From positions 992,001-1,056,000 of the forward strand of contig OZ234495.1 of the NCBI GenBank assembly GCA_965153455.1: a stretch of DNA of 64,000 nt, given 5' to 3'. The position numbers and the translations under genes were made by a program. This stretch comes from Sphagnum compactum (lineage: Eukaryota > Bryophyta > Sphagnopsida > Sphagnales). The notes beneath the pieces were generated by a model that searched no databases, had not been told where the DNA came from, and saw nothing but the letters and a program-made list of their open reading frames with translations. Positions 22,894-34,879 of this stretch are shown piece by piece. Numbering within the stretch: position 1 is the first letter of the stretch; each line of letters begins with the position of its first letter.

Positions 22894-25800
22894 TCACATC
22901 CTTTTGGAAGTGGAGCCAAATCTTTTCCATAGTGCGTTGAAAGGTTCTTGGATTAATGTGGCAATATATTGCAATCCTTTCTTTTTGTTCAATCCTTCCA
23001 AACGCTGCAAAACTTCTTGCATTTCCGGTCTTTGATTTGGGTCTTCCTATAAGAAACAAATGTCATAAAAGTTAGATGTTTATTATGTAATTGTTATACA
23101 TTACAATCAAATCATGGCAAAATGCTCCAATAAATAGGACCATATGTTCATGTCTCAATTTTCATAACATAATTTGAACATACATCCTTCAAAAAAGAGA
23201 GTAGAAACCAACTTATATTTGTATTCAACAACATAATTTTATGTTATTTGAAACTAGGATACTCAAATTGACTTTACATATCAATCATGCAAATGGTTTA
23301 AGAAATTCCAAATGAAATTGAATGTACCATTTGCATGTGCAAACCTTCTTAAGAAGTTTTACATTCATTAATCAATCCAATTTAAATTATTTCACTAGTA
23401 GAAAAAGTGTGGTTTATGAAACTTTAGTCACAAACAACATTTGCCACTAAAAGTTAGCCTAGTAGCAAATGACAAATTAAGAACGACGCTAGTTGCAAAC
23501 AACAGATGAAATATTTGTTTTCATAGAATACACGTATGACAATTTTACACATGTATCCAAGGATGAGATCTTGCGACTACACTTACAACTACAATGTACA
23601 GCAATATGTTCACACCTGGTAACCTAAGAATGTAACACATGGCATCATTTGAATTTTTTTCAACTATTCAATTAAAGCAATTTTATTGTGCCATGTGGTG
23701 GCTTAAGATTGAATGACGTGACAACTTAAAATTTATAATCATTTAAGGTTAATTTAAGGTTGGACCACTTATGATAGGCCAATTGGCACTTGAGCTAAGC
23801 ATAGGTTAGGCCACCTAACCTAATTAAATGCCTAATGTACCTAACCTAATTTCAAGGTAAACCATTTAAAATAGGCCATGTGGCACCTAGGCTATGCCTA
23901 GGCCACCTAGCCATTGTCTAGCTTAGGTAGGTAGGTACTTAGGTCTAGGTCTAAATTGTTACAACAAAATCCAATTTTATTTTAAATTTAACCTATTATG
24001 TGGAGCGTATGTGATGAGCTCCTCCCATATGGCAACTAAAAAAATTTAATGTGTTTACACCAAATCAACCTATTTACATAGTTTGTAAATTTGAAATGGA
24101 AGACAAACAATATGGGATAAAATTTTATCTATAGCTCTTAGTCGCATAGTTCTAACCTAGTTGCAACTATTCCTTAAGATATACTATTACATAGCCTACC
24201 TACTAGGTAGCATAAGTTTTTACTAGGTAATAATTTAGATAATATTTACTTGAAATCAAAATTTAAATAGTTTAAAAATAATTATTTATTTAAAATACCT
24301 ATTTAGATAGCCTCTAAATAAATATTTATAATTAAATAGGCCTATTAAGTAGCTAGTGGATACGTAGGTATGTATGTAGGTACCTAATAAATAGCTAGGT
24401 AGCTAGGTAGATAAATGGTACATAGGTAGGTGTACATAGTAGGTAGGTAGGGTATATGCACCTAGTAAATAAATAGGTAGGTAGTAGGTAGGTATTTAGT
24501 AATTACGTAGGTAGGGATGTAAGTGGTATGTACATAAATACATAACAGGTAGGTATATGGTACATATGTGGGTACTTAGTAATTAAGTAGGTAGGTAGGT
24601 AATTAGGTAGGTAAGCATTTAGTAGGTAGGTATATACATATAGATAAATATGTATTATTAAATAATTTATATGTGTAGTTACTAAGTAACATATGTACCT
24701 TATGTATTTATAATGTAACTATTTTGGTTGTATGTGCAACTAAATGTATATATGATGTTGTAAAAATAAAAAGACATCATGAAAAATCAACCTATTGAAA
24801 AGACGAAATAGGTCATAATTGCAACCTAGTTGAAAAGAAGACCAAAATCCATCCAAATTTGAAAATTAGTTTCAGAGGCAACCATTCATAGTCATAAGCG
24901 ACATTTAGTCGCACATAGTCACACAAGGAATGGTTGCAAATGACAAGATTTCTATTAGTGTTTCATATTGTTTCAAATATTACATTGAATCCATGATTTA
25001 AGGTTTTTGAAATTTGCTTGACCACAAATTGAATGATAAAATAAAAGATTTGGCACAAGATTTACCTTGATGCATTGAAGGGAAATTTGCAAAAATGATT
25101 TGGCTTCATTTTGATCAAACCCAACAATTGAATTATTAAGTGCAACATCAAAAATTTGTTGAAATCCATCTTCTTCCTCTTGAACCTCTTGTACCCATTG
25201 GATAAAGTGGCGAATGTGAATTTCATTTCCATCTAAAGTCAATGGTGATCCATTCACAAGTCGAATCAACAATACTCCAAAGCTATACACATCACTTTTT
25301 GTCAATGCTTGATTTGAATGAATTTCTGGTGCCATATATCCGCTTGTTCCTGGCCTAGAAGTTGAAGCTAATGCAATCTGAATTTAAAATTTCAAAAATA
25401 TCAATAATTTCAATGGGCGTTGCATGCATTGAATATACATGTCAAAATTCATAAAACCCATACCCAATATGGTATAATACCAATAGGAAACTTCATTTTT
25501 TTTTAATCACAAAAGTCGCAATCCTTTGTTATTACTTGTGCACACATAAAAAGAAATTTTGTAATATAAAATTTGTAATTTCATGAATTATTACATTAAG
25601 TGTTTTTCAAATATTCATTTTACATTGTGATTGTTTATCATATTTATTCCATGACCTATAATAATGAAAATATAAAATTATTAAATTGTGGCCCACAAGA
25701 GTGTTCAAATTTGCAAAGTTCATAATTGCACTAAGATATAATGCCCATGCATTTAATCAACAAAAAAATAATGGTGGGGCACATACCACATTTTCATCCC

Positions 25801-28800
25801 TGCCATGTAAAATTTTTGCCAACCCAAAATCAGCCAATTTTGGGGTGTAATCCTTATCCAAAAGGATATTTCCTGGTTTGATGTCAAGATGAACAATGGT
25901 TGGATCACATTTATGATGCAAATGTGCCAATCCTCGAGCGACACCTATAATGATGCATATTCGTTTGTCCCAATCCAAACGTTTATCTCCATCGAGCCAT
26001 TTGTCAAGAGATGAATTTGAAATGTATTCATACACCAACATGTGTTTTAAGCCTTTGATACAATAGCCCAAAAGACGAACCAAATTCATATGTCGAATTG
26101 ATCCTAAGGTGTTCATTTCTGATACGAAAGATTTTTTTGCACCTTCATTATGTTCACCACTCCATTCCAAAACTTTAATCGCAATCGTAATGCCTTTCCA
26201 ACAACTTTGATACACCTCACCATAGGCTCCTCTCCCCAAACTTGGTCCGAAATTCAATTCATCGTATGTAAAAGATCGAATACTTGAATTTAATGGCAAC
26301 GATTCTATTATCGGTTGGTATTCATTGAACATCCATTTCAACCATTTTCGATCTTGTTCATCATTTGGTGTGAGATTATGAAGTTTATCGATCGCTTCCA
26401 ATGCTGCTTGATATTTGTTTAAACTCCACTTCATGTGGGCATAAACTATTAAAGTGAATGCATCATTTGGTTCAAGAACATCAGCTTTGTTAAGGTCCTC
26501 CAAGGCTCCTTGATAGTCATCCAGGTTCCTTTTGACAGCTCCACGAACACTCAAAGTGAATGCATCATTTGGTTCAAGAACATCAGCCTTGTCAAGGTCC
26601 TCCAAGGCTCCTTTATAGTCATCCAACATCCTTTTGACCTCTCCACGAACAGTCAAAGTGAATGCATTGTTTGGTTCAAGAACATCAGTTTCGTCAAGAT
26701 CCTCCAAGGCTCCTTGATAGTCATCCAACATCCTTTGGACCTCTCCACGATGTCGCAAAGTGAATGCATTGTTTGGTTCAAGAACATGAGCCTTGTCAAG
26801 GTCCTCCAAGGCTCCTTGATAGTTATGCAACATCCTTTTGACCTCTCCACGATGTCGCAAAGTGAATGCATTGTTTGGTTCAAAAACATCAGCCTTGTCA
26901 AGGTCCTCCAAGGCTCCTTGATAGTCATCCAGGTTCCTTTTGACCTCTCCACGAACACTCAAAGTGAATGCATTGTTTGGTTCAAGAACATCAGCTTTGT
27001 TAAGGTCCTCCAAGGCTCCTTGATAGTCATCCAGGTTCCTTTTGACAGCTCCACGAACACTCAAAGTGAATGCATCATTTGGTTCAAGAACATCAGCCTT
27101 GTCAAGGTCCTCCAAGGCTCCTTTATAGTCATCCAACATCCTTTTGACCTCTCCACGAACAATCAAAGTGAATGCATTGTTTGGTTCAAGAACATCAGTT
27201 TCGTCAAGATCCTCCAAGGCTCCTTGATAGTCATGCAACATCCTTTTGACCTCTCCACGATGTCGCAAAGTGAATGCATTGTTTGGTTCAAGAACATGAG
27301 CCTTGTCAAGGTCCTCCAAGGCTCTTTGATTATCATCCAACATCCTCTTGACCTCTCCACGAGTTCGCAAAGTGAATGCATTGTTTGGTTCAAGAACATC
27401 AGCCTTGTCAAGGTCCTCCAAGGCTCCTTGATAGTCATGCAACATCCTTTTGACCTCTTCACGATGTCGCAAAGTGACTACATTGTTTGGTTCAAGAACA
27501 TGAGCCTTGTCAAGGTCCTCCAAGGCTCCTTGATAGTCATCCAGGTTCCTTTTGATAACTCCACGAACATTCAAAGTGAATGCATTATTTGGTTGAAGAA
27601 CATCAGCCTTGTCAAGGTCTTCCAAGGCTCCGCGATAGTCATCCAACATCATTTTGACCTCTCCACAATGTCCCAAAGTGAATGCATTGTTTGGTTGAAG
27701 AACATCAGCCTTGTCAAGGTCCTCCAAGGCTCCTTGATAGTCATCCAGGTTCGTTTTGATAGCTCCACGAATACTCAAAGTGAATGCATTGTTTGGTTCA
27801 AGAACATGAGCCTTGTCAAGGTCCTCCAAGGCTCCTTGATAGTCATCCAACATCCTCTTGACCTCTTCACGAGTTCGCAAAGTGAATGCATTGTTTGGTT
27901 CAAGAACATCAGCCTTGTCAAGGTCCTCCAAGGCTCCTTGATAGTCATCCAGGTTCCTTTTGATAACTCCACGAACATTCAAAGTGAATGCATTATTTGG
28001 TTGAAGAACATCAGCCTTGTCAAGGTCTTCCAAGGCTCCGCGATAGTCATCCAACATCATTTTGACCTCTCCACAATGTCCCAAAGTGAATGCATTGTTT
28101 GGTTGAAGAACATCAGCCTTGTCAAGGTCCTCCAAGGCTCCTTGATAGTCATCCAGGTTCGTTTTGATAGCTCCACGAACACTCAAAGTGAATGCATTGT
28201 TTGGTTCAAGAACATCAGCCTTGTCAAGGTCCTCCAAGGCTCCTTGATAGTCATCCAACATCCTCTTGACCTCTCCACGAGTTCGCAAAGTGAATGCATT
28301 GTTTGGTTCAAGAACATCAACCTTGTCAACGTCCTCCAAGGCTCCTTGATAGTCATCCAGGTTCCTTTTGATAACTCCACGAACATTCAAAGTGAATGCA
28401 TTATTTGGTTGAAGAACATTAGCCTTGTCAAGGTCTTCCAAGGCTCCGCGATAGTCATCCAACATCATTTTGACCTCTCCACAATGTCCCAAAGTGAATG
28501 CATTGTTTGGTTGAAGAACATCAGCCTTGTCAAGGTCCTCCAAGGCTCCTTGATAGTCATCCAGGTTCGTTTTGATAGCTCCACGAACACTCAAAGTGAA
28601 TGCATTGTTTGGTTCAAGAACATGAGCCTTGTCAAGGTCCTCCAAGGCTCCTTGATAGTCATCCAACATCCTCTTGACCTCTCCACGAGTTCGCAAAGTG
28701 AATGCATTGTTTGGTTCAAGAACATCAGCCTTGTCAAGGTCCTCCAAGGCTCTTTGATTATCATCCAACATCCTCTTGACCTCTCCACGAGTTCGCAAAG

Positions 28801-29104
28801 TGAATGCATTGTTTGGTTCAAGAACATCAGCCTTGTCAAGGTCCTCCAAGGCTCCTTGATAGTCATGCAACATCCTTTTGACCTCTTCACGATGTCGCAA
28901 AGTGACTACATTGTTTGGTTCAAGAACATGAGCCTTGTCAAGGTCCTCCAAGGCTCCTTGATAGTCATCCAGGTTCCTTTTGATAACTCCACGAACATTC
29001 AAAGCGAATGCATTATTTGGTTGAAGAACATCAGCCTTGTCAAGGTCCTCCAAGGCTCCTTGATAGTCATCCAGGTTCGTTTTGATAGCTCCACGAACAC
29101 TCAA
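22894..29104 (-). CDS. TPR-array protein kinase (receptor-like kinase type catalytic domain), 3 exons
   Basis: The large exon (25787 to at least 29104) encodes about 27 tandem 34-residue TPR units (DYQGALEDLDKADVLEPN type), a linker, and the kinase N-lobe and catalytic loop. Kinase motifs are GRGAYGEVY near 26230, IAIKV near 26180, IVHLDIKPGNILLD near 25880 and DFGLAK near 25825. Donor GTG|GTATGT joins in phase 0 to exon 25066-25377 (GTSGYMAPE, DVYSFGVLLIRLVNG), then in phase 0 to 22894-23046 (EDPNQRPEMQEVLQRLEGLN), ending KRM and stop. HLD replaces HRD, so this is a non-RD kinase, resembling plant receptor-like and cytoplasmic kinases. No membrane segment is seen, so it is probably cytoplasmic, with TPRs as a protein-binding scaffold. 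The start is uncertain: the first Met in frame is at 29104, just inside a frameshift that cuts off about 17 more repeats. Confidence 0.82.
23392..24960. mobile_element. Non-autonomous CACTA (En/Spm) element in the last kinase intron
   Basis: The left end CACTAGTAGAAAAAG (23392) and right end TTTCTATTAGTG (to 24960) form the imperfect inverted CACTA terminus. TTT flanks both sides (23389-23391 and 24961-24963), the 3-bp target duplication expected of this superfamily. Subterminal AGTCGCA, GCAACC and AGTCACA words recur near both ends, and the middle has TAGG/TAGGTAGG arrays (24350-24630). No transposase is visible. The host intron (23047-25065) keeps its splice sites. Confidence 0.9.
24350..24635. 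repeat. (TAGG)n-type degenerate microsatellite inside the CACTA element
   Basis: Repeated GGTAGGTAGGTA and TAGGTACCTA words with A-rich interruptions. Likely an expansion of the element's internal region. Confidence 0.75.
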
Positions 29105-30905
29105 AGTGAATGCATTGTTTGGTTCAAGACATGAGCCTTGTCAAGGTCCTCCAAGGCTCCTTGATAGTCATCCAACATCCTCTTGACCTCTCCACGAGTT
29201 CGCAAAGTGAATGCATTGTTTGGTTCAAGAACATCAGCCTTGTCAAGGTCCTCCAAGGCTCGTTGATAGTCATCCAGGATCCTTTTGATAACTCCACGAA
29301 CATTCAAAGTGAATGCATTATTTGGTTGAAGAACATCAGCCTTGTCAAGGTCTTCCAAGGCTCCGCGATAGTCATCCAACATCATTTTGACCTCTCCACA
29401 ATGTCCCAAAGTGAATGCATTGTTTGGTTGAAGAACATCAGCCTTGTCAAGGTCCTCCAAGGCTCCTTGATAGTCATCCAGGTTCGTTTTGATAGCTCCA
29501 CGAACACTCAAAGTGAATGCATTGTTTGGTTCAAGAACATGAGCTTTGTCAAGGTCCTCCAAGGCTCCTTGATAATCATCCAACATCCTCTTGACCTTTC
29601 CACGAGTTCGCAAAGTGAATGCATTGTTTGGTTGAAGAACATCAGCCTTGTCAAGGTCCTCCAAGGCTCCTTGATAGTCATGCAACATCCTTTTGACCCC
29701 TCCACGATATCGCAAAGTGAATGCATTGTTTGGTTCAAGAACATCAGCCTTGTCAAGGTCCTCCAAGGCTCCTTGATAGTCTATTAACTTCTTTTTTACA
29801 GCTCCACGAACACTCAAAGTGAAATGATGGTTTGGTTCAAGTACATTAGCCTTGTCAAGGTCCTCCAAGGCTCCTTGATAGTCATCTAACATCCCTTTGA
29901 CATCTCCACGAATTCGCAAAGTGAATGCATCGTTTGATTCAAAAACATCAGCCTTGTCAAGGTCCTCCAAGGCTCCTTGATAATCATCCAACCTCCTTTT
30001 GACATTTCCACGATTCCTCAAAGTGAATGCATTGTTTGGTTGAAGAACATCAACCTAGTCAAGGTCCTCCAAGGCTCCACGATAATCATCCAATATCCTT
30101 TTGACATCTCCACGAATCCTCAAAGTGAATGCATCGTTTGGTTCAAGAACATCAGCCTTGTCAAGGTCCTCCAAGGCTCCTTGATAGTCATCCAGGTTCC
30201 TTTTGATAGCTCCACGAACACTCAAAGTGAATGCATTGTTTGGTTCAAGAACATCAGCCTTGTCAAGGTCCTCCAAGGCTCTTTGATAGTCATGCAAGAT
30301 TATTTTGAAAGCTCCACGAACATTCAAAGTGAATGCATCATTTGGTGCAAGAACATTAGCCTTGTGAAGAGCCTCTAAGGCTCCTTGATAATCATCCAAC
30401 ATCGTTTTGACCTCTCCACGAATAGTCAAAATGACTACATTGTTTGGTTCAAGAACATCAACTTTGTCAAGGTCCTCCAAGGCTCTTTGAAAGTCATGCA
30501 ACATCTTTTTGACATTTCCACAAATCTTCAAAGTGGTTACATTGCTTGGCGCAAGAACATCACCCTTGTGAAGGTCCTCCAATGCTCCTTGATACTCATC
30601 CAACATCTTTTTAACTTTTGCACGAATTCGCAAAATGAATGCATTGTTTGGTTGAAGAATATCAACCTTGTCAATGTTTTCCAAAGCTCCTTGATAGTCA
30701 TTTGACATCCATTTTACATTTTCATGAGTCTTCAAAGGGATTGCATTGTTTTGTTCAAGAACATCAACCTTGTCAAACTCCTCCAAAGCTCCTTGATAAT
30801 CATCCAACATTCTTTTGACCTTTGCACGACTTCACAAAATGAATGCATCGTTTGGTTTAAGAACATGAACCTTGTCAAGGTCCTTGAAAGCTCTTTCAGA
30901 ATTGT
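26370..30905 (-). repeat. About 44 tandem 102-bp (34-residue) TPR units with higher-order structure
   Basis: Each unit encodes AF-TL-RGEVKRMLDDYQGALEDLDKA-VLEPNN, matching TPR spacing with conserved Gly, Tyr, Ala and Pro. Central units are near-identical and outer ones (above about 30300) diverge. Larger duplicated blocks are visible: diagnostic words recur 510 bp apart (26478 and 26988), 408 bp apart (27611, 28019, 28427) and 1428 bp apart (27321, 28749). This shows repeated unequal exchange of 4- or 5-unit blocks. The pattern is coding DNA, not satellite or CRISPR. Confidence 0.93.
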
Positions 30906-31240
30906 TTAACACATGTTTGACATATTAATAAAAATCCCTAAAATATGTGCAATGCTTGGTTTAATAACATCATGTTTGTCAAAGTCTTCAAAAGTTTTTT
31001 CATCTTCCTTGAAGACCTTTTTTTCATGTGCACAAGTTCTTAAACTTAATGCATTTTTGGTTCATTGAACATAAACCTTGTCAAGGTTTTTCAAGGCTAC
31101 TTGATAATCTTTCAACACCTTTTTTTCGCGTTTTCCACATGTGACATTTAAATGATTCCATTGTTTAATTCATGAACACTAGCCTTGTGAAGGTCGTCCG
31201 TGATTTTTTCATAAGCATTTCATTTGTCAAAAACATGAAA
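29105..31240 (-). pseudogene. 5' part of the TPR array, disrupted
   Basis: Upstream repeats continue in open frame from 29101 to 30021 and 30055 to 30810 but are disconnected from the kinase. A one-base deletion near 29129 (CAAGACATG where other units have CAAGAACATG) shifts the frame. A TAG at 30055-30057 replaces a Lys codon, and a TGA at 30832-30834 replaces an Arg codon. Above 30905 the units (for example near 31080) decay into unreadable relics. Either this allele is a pseudogene, or translation now starts inside the array. Confidence 0.8.
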
Positions 31241-32755
31241 TAATGGAATATACATATATATATATATATAGAACATGAAACAAAATAATTGTGATAGAGA
31301 TTTTTTTGGGGGGATATTCCACCAACCTATGCCACCTTACTTTCGTATAGATTTGAAATGTAATCATTGCTTACACAATGATTAGGATACATAATTCTTA
31401 TCATTGATGATTATTCCGCTTAGTTTAAAGAATGTGATTTGGTAATAAACATTTCATTACAATATGCAATTTTTTCAATTCAATAAATGTAGATAAAAGA
31501 TGTGCGTCCACATCAATATATATTTTCCACTTTTTGATGGAGCTAAAGTGGTAAGCATCCTTAGGGAAAATTTGATTTAACTAACAACATTGTTTCAAGA
31601 AACTTTTAATTGTTGCAAAACTATTTTGAATAGCTAGCTAATGCGAGTTCAACTTTGTTCAAATCAAACTTTTTAATATAATCCCGTTTGAAATCTAAAA
31701 ATATCGTATTCATGTTTTAGTTATTCACTCATTCCATTCATCACAACCTTCATACCTTTCACATCCTTGATTAAGAACACAAACTTAGTTTTGATGTTGC
31801 AAGACATATTGCGTTCAAGATGATAGAAGTTTGGGTGTGAAACACATACCTACAAGTTTTGAGAAATTGCAAAAGATGTGATGTTCAAATGACCTTGATA
31901 GTTTTTGTTGTCTTTTAGCGTTGGTTGCTAGCCCAATCAAATGCATGTGAACACTATGGCAATCAAGAAAAACACCAAGTTAACCCACCTTAATAGAAAA
32001 TCATGGTAGATGAGCATTTGTGCAAATTTGAATCATTATACAATCGTTACTTGAGGTCAAGTATTCATAACATTACTAATGCGTTCTAAGGACATGGAAC
32101 CAAAGTTTTGGTGTTTGAGACCTACCAAGTTTGACATAAAAGATGTGATGATATGTGAAAAGCATTTGCACGTGGTGATTGGATGATGAACACTTCTCTT
32201 GTTGTTGCGTTGAGCCACAAAGCCGTATAAACATATGTGAAGAGATTGATGGCAATAGTGCAACAAGGGAACCAACCTTGATAAAAGTTTGTAGCAAACT
32301 CGGGGATGCAAATTTGGGCCAAGGGAGAATTAGTCCATTGGATTCCTTGCATTTATGCCGGACTCACGAACATCTTGGAAGGTGGTTCTGATTAGAGGTT
32401 GAGAGAAAGGATCCAAGTGGTCCTTCTAGGATGGTGCAAACCGTGTGCCATAATTTAGGCTGGTTAAAGTTTTCTGTGCTACCCGCTCCGAACTTTACTC
32501 CGGAATATATTATTGCAGCTGGATGCTTTTCTGTCTTTTCTCTTGTCGTCTTGTGCTTTCACATTGCTCAAGATTGGAAGTCTTTAATAAAGCGATGCAG
32601 TCTGTGCGTGAGTACTAGACCTGCAACTTCCTGTGATCACTGATTTTTCTGGCTATAAGATAATGGATGCAAGTGGTCATAGATGGATTGCACCGTCCAT
32701 GTGTCAGCAAAGAAAAGTGAGGCCGGTTAGCAATCCTCAGTCGGAACTTTCCTCT
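30770..32755 (-). repeat. Right arm of the inverted duplication
   Basis: The reverse complement matches 14617-17390 in order: decayed TPR units (31240-30770), the ATTCCACCAACCTATG-like stretch near 31315, ACCTACAAGTTTTGAGAAATTGC near 31848, the region around 32280, and CAACTTCCTGTGATCACTGAT near 32625. It includes the sequence upstream of the TPR kinase array, so the left arm is a partial inverted copy of this 5' region, or the reverse. Confidence 0.8.
31250..31270. repeat. (AT)n microsatellite
   Basis: About ten AT dinucleotides at the edge of the decayed TPR region. Confidence 0.9.
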
Positions 32756-33434
32756 TGTATAGAGTAAAGAAAAAAATTCCTCCTGCCCCTTCCAATTCCC
32801 AAAAAAGATAAAATCTTGACCCCTCACAAGTCCATGCTGAGCCTTTCATTGGCTGCATGAAACTTTTGTTTCCAAAACTCTTTGTCACCATTTTTGTCGT
32901 GGGCTAATGGCATGGCAACCAACCCCAAAAAAGAAAAAAGAAAAAAATTCCTCCCCCCTCCCCAAAAAGAAAAAAACCAGACCAGGCACAGAAGCTACAC
33001 CGTCTGATGTACTCACCATGTTTTAATCTATTGTTATTTTATTGTGCTAAATTATAAGGTAAGGCCCTAGCCTGAACCCTTTCTCTTTTATTTTTGCAAA
33101 AGTGACTATTTTACAGTCTACAAACACTTTTACACAAAGAAAGCATGTTTTCCTAAGTTTTTCTCAATTTTTTTCACAAAAGAGAGAAAATTCACCACAA
33201 AAGGAAAGACAAATGCTGGGGGGGTTAAGGGAAGAGTTTTTTTTTGGGAGGGGGGGAACATTCACCACTTGGCAATAAATAAAAAAAGTCAGTTGCAAAT
33301 CCAATAAAGACTTTTTGGGGGGGGGGGGAAAATGATGTCATATTTGAAGGTTAAAAATATAGTTGAAATTGCCAATTATAGACCATAGCTTCTAGCATGT
33401 GACCAGAATATCCAAAACAATTCTTCTTTCCCCA
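32756..33434. other. Low-complexity spacer
   Basis: A/C-rich tracts with several AAAAGAAAAAA runs (32930-32980), and T and G homopolymers (33236-33257, 33313-33330). No gene seen. Confidence 0.6.
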
Positions 33435-33602
33435 GGGGTGATAGCTCAGTGGCATAATGACCCTTGTCTGTGACCTAGGACCTCAAAAGGTTTTGGGTTC
33501 GAACCCATTGGTGTGCAGGTGAAAATCTTGCTGGCCCTCTGCCACTGAGCTTACTTGGGGGGCCATGGGTCTGCTGTTGTGCTTCAAAACAATAATAATT
33601 AT
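33435..33602 (+). mobile_element. tRNA-derived SINE
   Basis: The 5' part looks like a tRNA. GGGGTGATAGCTCAGTGG contains an A box (TAGCTCAGTGG, 33442-33452). The B box GGTTCGAACCC (33496-33506) is nearly canonical, at the usual spacing plus a few bases. A non-tRNA body follows, ending in an AATAATAATTATT-like tail near 33600. These are RNA polymerase III promoter elements of a SINE. The body after the B box and the tail argue against a functional tRNA gene. Confidence 0.82.
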
Positions 33603-34879
33603 TTAAAAAGAAAATTCTACCTTCCTCTATGACCTGTAGCCAAATTTGGCTAACTTAGTTCTCTTTTGGCACTTCGCACATACATCACAATTTTTTTTTA
33701 AAAAACACCTTGAGCTTGCACAAGAGTCCTCACTCTGGTACACTTGGGGCCCCACATTCCTTTCTGTGGGCCTTCCTTACAGTTTGGAAAATTCCCAAGC
33801 GCCCAGTCACCCACCCATGGGCCTTAACCCAGCACAAAGGAAGCAGCTGAAGTTGCATTCATAAATAATAGGGAGACATTTGACATGCAGCACAACTTAG
33901 GCATGCGAGGTGACACCTCGTGTGTAAGATGCCATGTGTCACTCTGATGTAGGAGACACTCAAAATGGAATTATCAACCAATTTTTTTTAATCGGTTGTT
34001 GGATGGAGTGTGGGGTAACTGGATGGGGGGCGGGCCCCAAGGGGGGGAAGAAGGAGCTTTTGTGAAAATGGGAGCTTATTGAGTTTGTGTAGAACACAGC
34101 CCTAGGGTGGGGGTAGGGGGGGGGAGGGATTCTACAATAAGGGGCCTACCACAAGGCAATAGTTGAGTCCAGCCCTGCACTTTGGGAGCATCTTCCACCC
34201 ATGGACTTTATTCATCTCAAAGCATGGGAGCCCATACTATGAGAAGTCCAGTTTTGCCAGTTTTGAAAGTGGAGTTGGCAGGGTTCTTGGAGACACTGGG
34301 CCTCAACAATATGCTCTAGAAGAATAAAAATAAATAGCTTGCTTTTTCTAACCTCCCATCTACTATAAAAGTTTTAGGATCATTATTAAACTATGGTAGC
34401 TAAATCAAATACTAACCATAGCTGAACCAAAATACTCCAAAACCATCAAATTTTGAAAGTTGCCCATATCTCACAAAATTGCATTTTCCTCCATAATGAT
34501 TTTTCATTTCTCATCCAAATTACACATTTTTACGACGACCAAAAGATTCAGGTTGAAGTTCCCTACAACTCTACCGTATCGGATTTTTAAAAAATGTGGT
34601 AAAATTCAAGCTATTGGGAGGTTATATCATTGCAACTCCCTCCCATCACTTGGCACTGGTTTGGTCACACATCAATTAAGGGTTAAGAGTGGAAACGATC
34701 TTGTTACACTTGTAAATGAGTACCTCTGGATTTTCAAGGAGGGATATATTCTTGAATATAAGTACCTTGGAATTTTCTCCAAGTACTTCACGAATTCTGA
34801 TGAACCATGTATTTTTAAATGTATTTATCTCATCATACAAATTTAACGAAAATGTGCCTCAAAGACCAAATATTGTGCA
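33603..34879. other. Intergenic, nothing recognised
   Basis: Mixed composition with G-rich patches (34020-34060, 34105-34125). The 128-codon plus frame at 34460-34846 shows no motif that I trust. Confidence 0.5.

Noticed and set aside
26370-30905. Regular repeats that might suggest a CRISPR array or satellite
   Set aside because: The units are contiguous, have no spacers, and encode a TPR consensus in frame with a kinase.
33435-33510. Functional tRNA gene
   Set aside because: A and B boxes are good, but a non-tRNA body and A/T-rich tail follow, and I could not build a complete acceptor stem, so SINE is the better call.
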